A DNA stretch of 64,000 bases from Leptofilum sp965223285 (GTDB lineage Bacteria; Chloroflexota; Anaerolineae; Promineifilales; Promineifilaceae), in contig NZ_OZ244997.1 in the NCBI RefSeq assembly GCF_965223285.1, positions 62,001-126,000 on the forward strand. Direction: 5' to 3'. Made by a program: the position numbers and the translations under genes. Shown here one piece after another: positions 26,804 through 35,503 of this stretch (positions are counted from its first letter, which is position 1; each line of letters opens with the position of its first letter). The notes below the pieces were generated by a model, which worked only from the letters and a program-made list of their open reading frames with translations, did not search any database and had not been told where the DNA came from.

Positions 26804-28207
26804 GTGTTGAAGCGGCCGTTTCCTCTTCCCATTCGTCTTCGCCTCACCCTGTGGTATCTGGTTGTGTTGGGGCTGCTGCTGCTGCTGTTTGCCGGATTTT
26901 TATATCTTCAACTTCAGCGCACGCTTTTCAACCAGATGGATACCGCTCTGGAATTGGCCGCGGTTCAGGCACAGGTGATGGTCGTGGAGCAAGACGGCCG
27001 TCTTGCTTTTCAATCTACCCCCAACAGCCAAACCCTCAGCCGCCGCCTCGACGACGATTTTGCCATCAGCCTGTTGAGTGACAGCGGCGAACTTCTCGAT
27101 CAGCTAACCAGTGACGACGATATACCACTTATTCTTCCCTCAGGAGCTGGGCCGTTTACCCTTGCCGATCGGGCAGAAATGTGGCGCAGTTATAATTTGC
27201 CTGTAGGTCTGCCAGGCAGCAATCAAACAGGCTGGCTGCAAGTGTCGCAAGAGTTAGAACCTGTGCAAGACACGTTGGCTGCATTTCGCAACCAGATTTT
27301 GCTGGGCTTGCCCCTGGCGTTGCTGCTGGCAGGATTGGGCGGTTACTTTTTAGCGGGGCGAGCTCTGCGCCCCATGGATCGCATGACGCAAACGGCCCAA
27401 GCCAGCAGCGGGCAAGATTTGAGTAAACGCATTCAACACCAGGGGCCAGCGGATGAAATCGGCCGTTTGGCGCAAACATTTGATGCCATGCTGGATCGCT
27501 TGGAGTCAGCCTTCCGGCGAGAGCAGCAGTTTACGGGGGATGCTGCCCACGAGCTGCGTACCCCGCTCACAGCTCTTAAGGGACAGCTAGAAGTGACGCT
27601 CAGCCGCCCTCGCCAAGTAGCAGATTACCAAAATACACTGCAAGCGATGTCTCAACAGGTGGAGCGGCTCATACACTTAAGCAGTAGCCTGCTTTATCTA
27701 AGCCGATTGGAACAAGATCAGCTACCACTCTCCCCAGAAATCATCATTGTGGCGGATTTTTTCAATGCGCTGCTGGACCAAATACGGCCATTGGCCCAAG
27801 AAAAATCAATTCAAATCCATACCAATATTTCTGCCGATCTGCAATTTCACGGCCACCTCGATTTGCTCATTCGGCTGTTCCTGAATCTGCTGGACAATGC
27901 GATTAAATATACGCCAGTGAACGGCCGTATCACGCTCAAGGCAGCAACAGCCCTACCCAATATCATCATTACGCTGCACAACAACGGGCAACCCATCCCC
28001 CCAGAACACCTGCCACACCTCTTCAACCGCTTTTACCGCGCTGAAGCCGCCCGCACGCGCACCGAAACGGGTAGCCTTCAGGGTGCCGGTTTAGGATTGG
28101 CCATTGCCCAGGAGATTGCCAAAATTCACCAGGGAGAAATCAGCGTCACCAGTCAGCCTAAAGCGGGAACCACGTTTATTGTTACTTTACCGGCGACGGC
28201 CGTTTAG
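26804..28207 (+). CDS. Sensor histidine kinase
   Basis: 467 residues starting with GTG just after the regulator's stop. A transmembrane helix is at about 15-35, an extracytoplasmic sensor at about 36-160, a second helix at about 165-185 (LLGLPLALLLAGLGGYFLAG), and then HAMP. The H box is FTGDAAHELRTPLTALKG, the N box LLDNAIKYTP, and the G box GAGLGLAIAQEI. It should phosphorylate the OmpR regulator encoded before it. The signal is unknown. Confidence 0.92.
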   Translation: MLKRPFPLPIRLRLTLWYLVVLGLLLLLFAGFLYLQLQRTLFNQMDTALELAAVQAQVMVVEQDGRLAFQSTPNSQTLSRRLDDDFAISLLSDSGELLDQLTSDDDIPLILPSGAGPFTLADRAEMWRSYNLPVGLPGSNQTGWLQVSQELEPVQDTLAAFRNQILLGLPLALLLAGLGGYFLAGRALRPMDRMTQTAQASSGQDLSKRIQHQGPADEIGRLAQTFDAMLDRLESAFRREQQFTGDAAHELRTPLTALKGQLEVTLSRPRQVADYQNTLQAMSQQVERLIHLSSSLLYLSRLEQDQLPLSPEIIIVADFFNALLDQIRPLAQEKSIQIHTNISADLQFHGHLDLLIRLFLNLLDNAIKYTPVNGRITLKAATALPNIIITLHNNGQPIPPEHLPHLFNRFYRAEAARTRTETGSLQGAGLGLAIAQEIAKIHQGEISVTSQPKAGTTFIVTLPATAV

Positions 28208-28295
28208 CACCGCAATTCGCTTTCTTAAACATCCTTCATCGTTCTCTTAATTTTTGCTTTTACACTGACAATCAACCTATCTGCATACGGAGGCA

Positions 28296-28661
28296 ATGAT
28301 GAAAAAAATAAACTGGATTGGAAAGCGAACAATTTTTGCCCTTTTGGTTACCGGCATCCTTTTGGGGGGTGTACTGGTCGGCGTGTTGATGAACGCGCCG
28401 CGCAGTGCCAATGCTCAGCAAAGCCAACTCACCCCCGATGAAGCCAAAGCTGCTGCTGAGGCTGTAAGCCCCGGTGCAACCGCCACGGATGTGAAAATAG
28501 AGCGTGAGGGCGGCCTGGATGTGTACGAGGTGCAGCTTGACAACGGCATGGAGGTAGAAATTGATGCCGCCACTGGCGAAATTCTGGAAACAGAGCTGGA
28601 AGATGACGGGGATGATGCCAACGATGGCCCCGACACCCCCGAAGATGATGAAGACGATTAG
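28296..28661 (+). CDS. PepSY-domain secreted protein
   Basis: 121 residues with a signal peptide (FALLVTGILLGGVLVGVLM, then SANAQQ) and one PepSY domain: DEAKAAAEAVSPGATATDVK and EVQLDNGMEVEIDAATGEIL. The C-terminal 25 residues are almost all Asp, Glu, Gly and Pro. GGAGG precedes a double ATG. PepSY proteins are often encoded beside two-component systems and are thought to modulate peptidases or sense envelope conditions. The position 88 bp after the kinase fits this. Confidence 0.85.
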   Translation: MMKKINWIGKRTIFALLVTGILLGGVLVGVLMNAPRSANAQQSQLTPDEAKAAAEAVSPGATATDVKIEREGGLDVYEVQLDNGMEVEIDAATGEILETELEDDGDDANDGPDTPEDDEDD

Positions 28662-28700
28662 CCGAGAAAAGAGTTAAGCGGAAAAAGTTGGTAAAGCAAA

Positions 28701-28727
28701 ACGGCCGTCACGCAGCGTGACGGCCGT
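28701..28727. terminator. Perfect hairpin built from two ACGGCCGT palindromes
   Basis: ACGGCCGTCACG at 28701-28712 and its exact complement CGTGACGGCCGT at 28716-28727 are separated by CAG. Each arm contains the genome-wide palindrome. It lies between the convergent PepSY and small membrane protein genes, so a bidirectional terminator is likely, though the flanking T-runs are weak. Confidence 0.6.
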
Positions 28728-28761
28728 ATTAAGACTCCCAAACAGAGGTGGCGCAATAAGG

Positions 28762-28938
28762 TTAATTCACAGAAAATGGGGTAACTGATTTGGCGGATAC
28801 CTGAGCGGGTTCCAGTTGCTCGGCATAGCACTCCTCAAACCCTTCTCGGTGGCTCAAGCGTGAAGACAAGGCACAAGCCGATACAACCAAAGCAGAAGCT
28901 ACAAAGGATAGGGCGGTAAAGGTCATGATGATGGTCAT
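28762..28938 (-). CDS. Small membrane protein, hypothetical
   Basis: 58 residues: a single hydrophobic helix (IIMTFTALSFVASALVVSAC), then a short polar tail with one Cys pair region (FEECYAEQLEP). The ATG at 28938 is preceded by CCGGAGTG. No family is recognised. The upstream region carries direct repeats and an 18-bp element shared with the promoter region at 36915. Confidence 0.55.
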   Translation of the reverse strand: MTIIMTFTALSFVASALVVSACALSSRLSHREGFEECYAEQLEPAQVSAKSVTPFSVN

Positions 28939-28994
28939 AGTGGTCACTCCGGTATCTTCTCTTAACTTCAATTTGTAAAACAGCTACTCAATAT

Positions 28995-29045
28995 TTCCGT
29001 AAGATTATCCGTAAGAATAATGAGAGTGTAAGGTTTTTCGTAAGG
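28995..29045 (-). promoter_or_regulatory. Direct-repeat sites upstream of the small membrane protein gene
   Basis: CCGTAAG occurs twice 12 bases apart at 28997-29015, and GTAAGGTTTTTCGTAAGG lies at 29028-29045. On the minus strand this last element reads CCTTACGAAAAACCTTAC, exactly as at 36915-36932. CTTAC repeats about one helical turn apart are the kind of site OmpR/PhoB-type regulators use. Binding is inferred. Confidence 0.5.
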
Positions 29046-29088
29046 GAAGTCACTAGTACATACCGTACAGGACCGTGGTTTTTAGAAT

Positions 29089-30045
29089 TTACTGCACAAA
29101 ATTGGGATTAATGATGTACCGCCACCAGTTGTGCGCAACGCCCCGCGTTTGGCCAGCGACATGAGGTAAATGCCCCAGCCACCACAAATGGTGTTGCCGA
29201 ATATCGCCATTGCCCCATTCACGGCAATTTACTAACTTTGGCGTGCCAGTAAGGTCTGGGAAGTTAAGCCAGGTATGGCTGCGGCTGGGCACCATTTGCC
29301 GGTTACCCCAATCGTAATCCCGCGTGCTGTTGGGGGCAAAATGCACGTTGCCGCACTCTGCCTGCCCCGGATGCGTTTTGTCGTAGCGAATAAACTTGTC
29401 CCACAAATTGGCTTCCCCTCTTTGACGGTGGTAGACGTGGCTCATGATGGATTCCACCCGATGGCCTAAATTTTCCAGCATTTCCCCTGGCCCGCGTTCA
29501 AAGCTGAAGCCCATGATCACAAAGCGACGCTGTACTTGTGGCTCAAGGAGCGGCGGCGCATTGCACCAAAGGGCATCTTTGCCCACCATGCGCGACTCAT
29601 AATAGCCAGCATATGGGAAAGCCATGAGCCACACTTCATCAACGGCTTCAGCGTTGATTTTGGGGATGATGTTGAACTCCCGGAGGATACGGCCGTAATC
29701 CACCCCATCCGGTTGATGAAAGCCAGTTCTGGTTACAAAACGCTGCACATATGTATCTGGATCATAAACAAAGCCATCTTGCTTCACTGGGAAACCATCT
29801 ACTTCAATGCGCTCCGCAATTTTGTAATTCACATACCCATGACTGGCTACATTCACATCAAAAATATATTGTCCAACCAGATCGTCGGGGTTTTGCCAGC
29901 GCATTACCTCGTGCAGCCGCCGCCCGCCGTAAGACGGCACGCGCGGGTTATGAATCACTAACAGCACCTTTGGCTGCACGGGTGGCACAAAAGTTGTTTT
30001 ATTCGCGGGAGACGGCCGTAGCAAGCCTAAAATTCGTCGCAGCAA
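29089..30045 (-). CDS. Conserved-looking protein of unknown function
   Basis: 318 residues, no signal peptide or transmembrane helix. It has VLLVIHNPRVPSYGGRRLHE at about 28-47, RTGFHQPDGVDYGRIL near 105, WLMAFPYAGYYESRM near 145, FERGPGEMLENLGHRVESIM near 185-204, and a Trp/His-rich end (RQHHLWWLGHLPHVAG, AHNWWRY). The richness in His, Trp, Tyr and Asp hints at a carbohydrate-linked or metal-dependent role, but I do not recognise a family. The start is probably TTG with GAGGG upstream. Confidence 0.5.
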   Translation of the reverse strand: MLRRILGLLRPSPANKTTFVPPVQPKVLLVIHNPRVPSYGGRRLHEVMRWQNPDDLVGQYIFDVNVASHGYVNYKIAERIEVDGFPVKQDGFVYDPDTYVQRFVTRTGFHQPDGVDYGRILREFNIIPKINAEAVDEVWLMAFPYAGYYESRMVGKDALWCNAPPLLEPQVQRRFVIMGFSFERGPGEMLENLGHRVESIMSHVYHRQRGEANLWDKFIRYDKTHPGQAECGNVHFAPNSTRDYDWGNRQMVPSRSHTWLNFPDLTGTPKLVNCREWGNGDIRQHHLWWLGHLPHVAGQTRGVAHNWWRYIINPNFVQ

Positions 30046-30094
30046 AACGCCCTCATTAACAATTAAAAATTAACCGTTCACAATTCACAATTAT

Positions 30095-31498
30095 TTAGTC
30101 TTCCGGCCGTTCGCCCGCCGGAGCCATCTTCACCAACTTAGGATCAAACCGCGCCATTGTTTCCACCAAATCTGCCTGGGCTGCCATCACCTCATGAATA
30201 TCTTTGTACGCCATTGGCACCTCGTCTAAACCAGCAGAAAGCAGCGTCACGTCTCGCTCGCGCAAAAATTTCTTCACCTCAGACCAGGTAAATGATTGTT
30301 TTGCCTTTTTGCGGCTCATGCGCCGCCCTGCCCCGTGCGCCGCCGATTGAAGCGACGCTTCGTTGCCCAAGCCGCGCACCACAAAACCGGGTGCCCCCAT
30401 CGAGCCGGGAATGATGCCCAATACCCCCGCCCCTGCTGGCGTCGCCCCTTTGCGATGCACAATGACAGTCTCGCCATCGTGCTGCTCCTGCCAGGCAAAG
30501 TTGTGGTGATTTTCCACGTCCAGCAGTACCTTGGCGTTGAGTGCTTTCACAACGTGCTGGTGGATGCAGGCGTGGTTGGCGGCGGCATACTGCCCCATTA
30601 GCTGCATGGCTGCCCAATATTCCCGGCCAGGATCGCTCTTCAAATCCAGCCAAGCCAGATGGCGCAGCTCCTTGGGCAGTTCAGGGCGTAAATCCATGGC
30701 CAACTTGCTGTAATGGTTGGCCACCGTGGCCCCCGCCCCTCGGCTACCGCTGTGGCTCAGCAAGGCCAGATATTCGCCAGCGGGCAAGCCAAGTTCACTA
30801 TTCAAAATGGTGAGAATGCCAAATTCAACAAAATGGTTGCCGCTGCCGCTGGTGCCTAGCTGCGCCCACGCTTTATCACGCAGACGTTTAGTAACGGCCG
30901 TTACCCCCCAATCCGCCTCCATCACCGGATGATTGCGCCGCTCCCCTTTGCGGAAATTGGCCCCGATGCCAAAGCGCGTTTCATACTCGATAGCATTGGC
31001 CAGCCGCTTTTGCTCGCCGCGCAGCGTATGGGGCGACAGGTTCAACACGCTCATCTTCATGCGACAGGCAATGTCTACGCCCACCGCGTAGGGAATGACG
31101 GCGTTGCGCACCGCTAACACCCCACCAATCGGCAACCCGTACCCCAGATGAGCATCTGGCATCAGCGCACCCCGCACAGAGACGGGTAGCTGCGCCGCGT
31201 TTTTCATCTGCTTAATGGAATTTTCGTCGAGGTTTTCGCCCCAAATTTGGAACGGTGCGGGTTCTTGGCGGGGTTTGAAGCGGGGCTGCGTCTGCTCGTG
31301 CATCATGATGGCGGCAGCGAGGTCGCCAAACAGTTCATCTTGCAAATGGTTGGCGGGGTTTTCGACAACGGCCGTAATCAACTGGGGAATATCACGTTTG
31401 GGAATACCAAAGCTGCGGGCATTGCGAACGGCCGTTCCTGCCTGCCGCATTGCCTCCCCCTGTGGCACACCCAACCGTGCAAATTTTCGTGCATTCAT
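30095..31498 (-). CDS. rtcB: RNA-splicing ligase RtcB
   Basis: 467 residues. RtcB joins RNA 2',3'-cyclic phosphate and 5'-OH ends using GTP and Mn. Visible landmarks are PDAHLGYGLPIGGVLA (about 115-130), the metal Cys in YAVGVDIACRM, HFVEFG, SHSGSRGAGA, and the C-terminal HGAGRRMSRKKA, whose His is the guanylylation site. The length is typical. No archease or rtcA gene is next to it. ACGGCCGT copies in the gene suggest it is native. Confidence 0.92.
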   Translation of the reverse strand: MNARKFARLGVPQGEAMRQAGTAVRNARSFGIPKRDIPQLITAVVENPANHLQDELFGDLAAAIMMHEQTQPRFKPRQEPAPFQIWGENLDENSIKQMKNAAQLPVSVRGALMPDAHLGYGLPIGGVLAVRNAVIPYAVGVDIACRMKMSVLNLSPHTLRGEQKRLANAIEYETRFGIGANFRKGERRNHPVMEADWGVTAVTKRLRDKAWAQLGTSGSGNHFVEFGILTILNSELGLPAGEYLALLSHSGSRGAGATVANHYSKLAMDLRPELPKELRHLAWLDLKSDPGREYWAAMQLMGQYAAANHACIHQHVVKALNAKVLLDVENHHNFAWQEQHDGETVIVHRKGATPAGAGVLGIIPGSMGAPGFVVRGLGNEASLQSAAHGAGRRMSRKKAKQSFTWSEVKKFLRERDVTLLSAGLDEVPMAYKDIHEVMAAQADLVETMARFDPKLVKMAPAGERPED

Positions 31499-31618
31499 CG
31501 CGCATCAATCCCCTTGCGTTTACCTTCCACACAAATATTGTAACAGGTTGTGCGTGGCGATGACGACCAATTGACACCAATTACAAATTATCTTCAACAA
31601 GAAGCTTTTCTTAATTCC

Positions 31619-31714
31619 ATGCTCGAATTCACAAAGTTTTTGAAGAATTTTATGGAGCAAGTACAATCAACCACAAGCCTTGCCACCATCCCGAAAGCAT
31701 TAGAATCGAAATAG
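31619..31714 (+). CDS. Possible 31-residue peptide before the HEPN gene
   Basis: ATG at 31619 to TAG at 31712 encodes 31 residues, starting MLEFTKFLKNFMEQV. It ends 15 bp before the HEPN-family gene on the same strand. There is no clear ribosome site, and an open frame this short can arise by chance. It is listed because HEPN toxins often have a small partner upstream. Confidence 0.2.
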   Translation: MLEFTKFLKNFMEQVQSTTSLATIPKALESK

Positions 31715-31729
31715 TTACAGTAAATAAAT

Positions 31730-33013
31730 ATGATCAAAAACAGCCAGCTAAGAGAAAGCCTTAAATCACTAACACAGATTATTTACCCTTATTACGAGAA
31801 TGGGTTGCGGTTAGATGACAGATTCGAAGATGATAAACAATATGTTGCAATTATGCTAACCATGCTTGATAAGCAAATTGCAAAGATTCCTGAATTTGAT
31901 TTATGCTGCAAGATAATGGCAGAAGATGAGAAAATCCAAAAGCAACTAGGTCAATTGGTTGGTACTAGAAGTCATTATAGTCTTGTGGCAGATGAAAAAA
32001 CATGCATTTTAGGTTTCTTAAAACAGATTTATCTTGAATCAAATCAGTACGATCAAAGTGTGTTCGATAAGAAATATTTATCGTTTGAAGATTTTTTTTA
32101 TTCTGACCATTTAGTATATAAAGATTCAGCAAACCTGTATAATTTTTCATTTGCTGACAGCGAGTTAGCACTTGGGCATGGGGTAACAATCAGGAGGCCA
32201 ATAGCCAGATTTTTGCAACAAACTGATTATGAAAAGTATATCGAAAGAATGTATAAACCATATACTGCATTTTCTAATTCGATGTTTGTAATAGAAAGAG
32301 ATTATGAAGCAAAAAAAATAATCGGTGACCCTGGAGAAATAGACCAGAATGTTATCTTCAATGAACAACATGAGTCACCCTTGCTCTTTGACCTAGTAAT
32401 TGATTCATTGAGGATTCTAAAACCATCAGCCATTTATCGAGATCATAGAATAAAATCTAAAAGTATAACTTTCCAACCTCATGGCGGCGTAACTGAGAGA
32501 TCCCCCTTTTATGAAAATATTGCTGTGGGAGGGAAGTGCAATATTGAGGCTAATGAAATCGCTACACTTCGTAAGGTTTTTAATTTTCTTTGCAGAGAAG
32601 AAGATAGCCGGTTCTTGGTTGCAAAAAGGCGACTTTCCTCAGGGATAGAGCGAAGAAGCCCAGAAGATCGGCTTATTGATTATATGATCGGACTAGAAGC
32701 TTTATATCTTCCGGATGGAAACGCGGAACTGAGTTTCAGGCTTTCATTAAGGGTTGCATTTCTTTTATCTTCAGGGGCGATGAGGAAAAAGACTTTTGAA
32801 TTTCTAAGAAAAATGTATGGAATGAGAAGCAAAATTGTTCATGGAAGCAAATACGAATTGAGCGAAGAAGATGTCAAGAAACTAGAACAGCTTCTTCGCA
32901 AATCCATATTGCTTTGGATTGAAGATAAAAGCAATTTTTCTGTTACCCAAAAAACAAAATCAGGGCGAGTGAAGACTAAAGGAAAATTAGACACTATCTT
33001 TTTCCAAGATTAG
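31730..33013 (+). CDS. ApeA-like HEPN-family protein
   Basis: 427 residues, AT-rich and without ACGGCCGT, unlike both neighbours. The C-terminal third fits an Apea-like HEPN domain: RRSPEDRLIDYMIGLEALYL, then ELSFRLSLRVAFLL, then MRSKIVHGSKYELSEED, which contains the R-x4-H motif of HEPN ribonucleases. The N-terminal 290 residues match nothing I recognise. HEPN proteins with this motif often cut RNA in phage defence or toxin systems. A defence role is inferred from the motif and the foreign composition. Confidence 0.68.
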   Translation: MIKNSQLRESLKSLTQIIYPYYENGLRLDDRFEDDKQYVAIMLTMLDKQIAKIPEFDLCCKIMAEDEKIQKQLGQLVGTRSHYSLVADEKTCILGFLKQIYLESNQYDQSVFDKKYLSFEDFFYSDHLVYKDSANLYNFSFADSELALGHGVTIRRPIARFLQQTDYEKYIERMYKPYTAFSNSMFVIERDYEAKKIIGDPGEIDQNVIFNEQHESPLLFDLVIDSLRILKPSAIYRDHRIKSKSITFQPHGGVTERSPFYENIAVGGKCNIEANEIATLRKVFNFLCREEDSRFLVAKRRLSSGIERRSPEDRLIDYMIGLEALYLPDGNAELSFRLSLRVAFLLSSGAMRKKTFEFLRKMYGMRSKIVHGSKYELSEEDVKKLEQLLRKSILLWIEDKSNFSVTQKTKSGRVKTKGKLDTIFFQD

Positions 33014-33060
33014 ATTACAAAATCTGGCAAGCTTATTTGATCTGACAATTTCGCTACCCA

Positions 33061-33093
33061 AGAAGTTCAACTTCTTTGAGAAGTTGAACTTCT
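33061..33093. terminator. Perfect 15-bp hairpin between convergent genes
   Basis: AGAAGTTCAACTTCT (33061-33075) and AGAAGTTGAACTTCT (33079-33093) are perfect complements with a 3-nt loop. It sits between the stops of the HEPN gene and RNase J. It is probably a shared terminator; the T-run on either side is short. Confidence 0.65.
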
Positions 33094-33100
33094 AAGAATT

Positions 33101-34732
33101 TTAGATGCGGACGATGTGGGGGAGAATGACCGGGCGAGATTGGGTTTGACGGTAGAAGAACTTTTCTAACGTTTCGCGGACGGTGTCGTCGTGGGAATGG
33201 CCGTTTCGCTTTAATGCCCGCTTCAAATTCCGCTTCGCCTCATCCATCAAATCCTGAGAGGCATCCATACGCAAGAAGCCCCGGCTGATAAGCTGCACAT
33301 CCCCTGCCAGCTTGCGCCGCTTGTCGATGGGAACGTACACTAGCACAAAGCCATCTTGCGACAGCCGTTCCCGGTCGCGCAGCACCAAATCCCCAATTTC
33401 ACCAATCAGCGAGCCATCTACGTACACATCGTTGGCTGGTACAGCATCTTCCAGCGATGCTTGTTCGCCATCGCTGACCCAAACCGCTCCATTTTCCAGA
33501 ATGAAAATGTTGTTGGCGGTTATGCCATGCTTTTGTGCCAACTGTGCGTGCAAATGTTGATGGCGCGTTTCGCCATGCACCGGAATGAAAAAGCGTGGCT
33601 GCACCGTCTCCAGCATGATCCGCATATCTTCTTGATTGCCATGCCCAGAAACGTGGCCCATCGCCATTGGCCCGTACACCACGTTGGCACCCCGGCTAAA
33701 CAGATTGTTGAGCATCCGGCCCACGTCTTCCTCATTACCAGGAATGGTGCCGCCAGAGATGATGATAGTGTCACCGCTGTGTACTTCCACTTCACGGTGC
33801 TCCCCCTTGGCCATGCGGTTTAGGGCAGAGCGGGGTTCACCTTGCGAGCCAGTAGACAAAATTACCAAATCACTCTCCGGCACGTTGGCACGAATGTCTA
33901 CCAACAGCTTCTTGGGAATCTTGAGGTAACCCAAATTGCGGGCCAGCTCTACATTTTGCTTGAGACTGCGACCCGTAAGCGCCACCTTGCGATTGTATTT
34001 GTAAGCCAAATTAATGATTTCCTGCAACCGTGCCAACACGGATGAAAAGGTGGCGATGATGATGCGACGGCCGTTTGCTTCCGCAAATAACTCATCTAAG
34101 GCGTCTGTTACTAGTTGTTCAGTCGGGGTACGCCCTGGACGATCTGCATTGGTGCTGTCGGCTAGCAAGGTTAACACGCCATTGGGAGTCAACTCTTTTA
34201 ACCGCTTCAAATCAGTAGTGCGGCCACCCGCAGGCGTTTCGTCCAGCTTATAGTCGCCTGTGTGCACCACGGCACCAACAGGCGTATCAATCACCAACCC
34301 CACAGAAGCGGGAATGGAATGCGCCACAGCAAACGGGCTCACCCGAAACGGGCCAAGATGGATTGTTTGGGTGTCATCAATTGTTTCCAGCGTTACCTGT
34401 TCACGAATGCCCGCTTCTTCCAGCTTGCCAGCAACCATGCCCAGCGTGAGGTCGGTGCCGCAAACAGGCGCGTTCACCTGCTTGAGCAGGTAGGGCAAGC
34501 CGCCAATGTGATCCATATGCCCATGCGTCAGCACGATGCCGCGCAAAATCTCTTTGTTGTCCAGTACGTATTGGAAGTCTGGCAAAACGAGGTCAATCCC
34601 GTACAAATCACTTTCGGGGAACATTACCCCGCAGTCGATGATAATCATGTTACGGCCGTATTCCATTACTGTCATGTTCTTACCAATCTCCCCCAGGCCG
34701 CCCAGGGGAATAATCTTCAAATTTTTACTCAT
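33101..34732 (-). CDS. rnj: Ribonuclease J
   Basis: 543 residues of the RNase J/beta-CASP family. The metallo-beta-lactamase motif is THGHMDHIGGLPYL near residue 70, with downstream VHTGDYKLDETP and the beta-CASP segment (ILSTGSQGEPRSALNRMA, then GHVSGHGNQEDM, then PVHGETRH). These enzymes process and degrade RNA by endonuclease and 5'-exonuclease action. The length is right for a full protein. The gene has a 350-bp upstream region holding its promoter. Confidence 0.92.
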   Translation of the reverse strand: MSKNLKIIPLGGLGEIGKNMTVMEYGRNMIIIDCGVMFPESDLYGIDLVLPDFQYVLDNKEILRGIVLTHGHMDHIGGLPYLLKQVNAPVCGTDLTLGMVAGKLEEAGIREQVTLETIDDTQTIHLGPFRVSPFAVAHSIPASVGLVIDTPVGAVVHTGDYKLDETPAGGRTTDLKRLKELTPNGVLTLLADSTNADRPGRTPTEQLVTDALDELFAEANGRRIIIATFSSVLARLQEIINLAYKYNRKVALTGRSLKQNVELARNLGYLKIPKKLLVDIRANVPESDLVILSTGSQGEPRSALNRMAKGEHREVEVHSGDTIIISGGTIPGNEEDVGRMLNNLFSRGANVVYGPMAMGHVSGHGNQEDMRIMLETVQPRFFIPVHGETRHQHLHAQLAQKHGITANNIFILENGAVWVSDGEQASLEDAVPANDVYVDGSLIGEIGDLVLRDRERLSQDGFVLVYVPIDKRRKLAGDVQLISRGFLRMDASQDLMDEAKRNLKRALKRNGHSHDDTVRETLEKFFYRQTQSRPVILPHIVRI

Positions 34733-35084
34733 AAAACGTTTCTATCTATATCCTTTGCTGCTCGGTAGCCAGGAGCAGTCTGAAATTTGTGTTCTCGATA
34801 AAGTACGGCCGAAACGACTGTACCCAAAATTTATTTTGTGACGCCATCCCGCATAGGTTTTTACGCTGTTCACAAAAACAGACAGCACAAAACATTGCGG
34901 GGGTCTTTCCTAAACTGTGTCTAACTAGGGCGATGGCTCGTAAGGAGTTCTTCGTACAAAAGTTGGAATCAGGCAGGGTTGGCAAGCGTTGTTACTTATT
35001 AATCACGAAGCAAAGAATAGCATAGTCGAATAAGATTGTCATTAAATTGGCAATTTTCTCATTTTTTAGGGCAACCTAGGCCAC
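34733..35084. other. Gene-free region upstream of RNase J
   Basis: About 350 bp with no convincing gene on either strand. The open frames here are short and cross the likely promoter of RNase J. No long repeat or clear promoter consensus was seen beyond general AT-richness near 34985-35070. Confidence 0.4.
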
Positions 35085-35115
35085 AAAAAAGCGACCTGCC
35101 AGCAAGACAGGTCGC
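35085..35115 (-). terminator. Intrinsic terminator of the Cys-containing small protein gene
   Basis: Reading the minus strand, GCGACCTG pairs with CAGGTCGC (9-nt loop), followed by TTTTTT. It lies 36 bp after the stop of the gene at 35151-35378. Confidence 0.85.
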
Positions 35116-35150
35116 CAAAGAGTCATTCAATTGTAACGGTCTGGTTCAGC

Positions 35151-35378
35151 TTAACGGTTATATAAACGGCCGTCTCCGTCCTTTTCTACCCATACACACG
35201 GGTCATCCATGTGGGTGCATTGGTAGCCAGCCGAACATTTGCGGTCTAAAACGCGATACTCTTCGCCACCTTTATTCATCAACCCAACCGGGTAAACGCG
35301 CTTCTCAAAAAGCTCAACCTCGCCATTCACAAAACTGCAATTCTTGGTGCCCAGTTTAATCCATTCAGCTTTTGCCAT
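35151..35378 (-). CDS. Small Cys-containing protein, hypothetical
   Basis: 75 residues starting MAKAEWIKLG, with AGGAAG upstream of the ATG. It has three or four Cys (NCSF, RKCSAGYQCTH, PCVW) and ends GDGRLYNR. No signal peptide. The spacing of Cys and His could bind a metal. No family is recognised. Confidence 0.6.
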   Translation of the reverse strand: MAKAEWIKLGTKNCSFVNGEVELFEKRVYPVGLMNKGGEEYRVLDRKCSAGYQCTHMDDPCVWVEKDGDGRLYNR

Positions 35379-35433
35379 TTGTTCACTTCCTTTTCCACAC
35401 ATTACAAAGCTACTGCAATCTGTGAGGCAGTGT

Positions 35434-35469
35434 AAAAAAAACGGCCGTTCTTCAACAGTGAAGAACGGC
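35434..35469 (-). terminator. Intrinsic terminator of the HNH gene
   Basis: On the minus strand GCCGTTCTTCA pairs with TGAAGAACGGC across a 4-nt loop, followed by eight T. One arm runs into an ACGGCCGT palindrome. It lies just after the HNH endonuclease stop. Confidence 0.85.
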
Positions 35470-35503
35470 ACGCACAGGTTCGATCAATGTCACACAAACC
35501 AAA

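Noticed and set aside
34746..34985. Open frame of about 79 codons upstream of RNase J
   Set aside because: No ribosome site, mixed composition with no domain, and it covers the expected RNase J promoter region.
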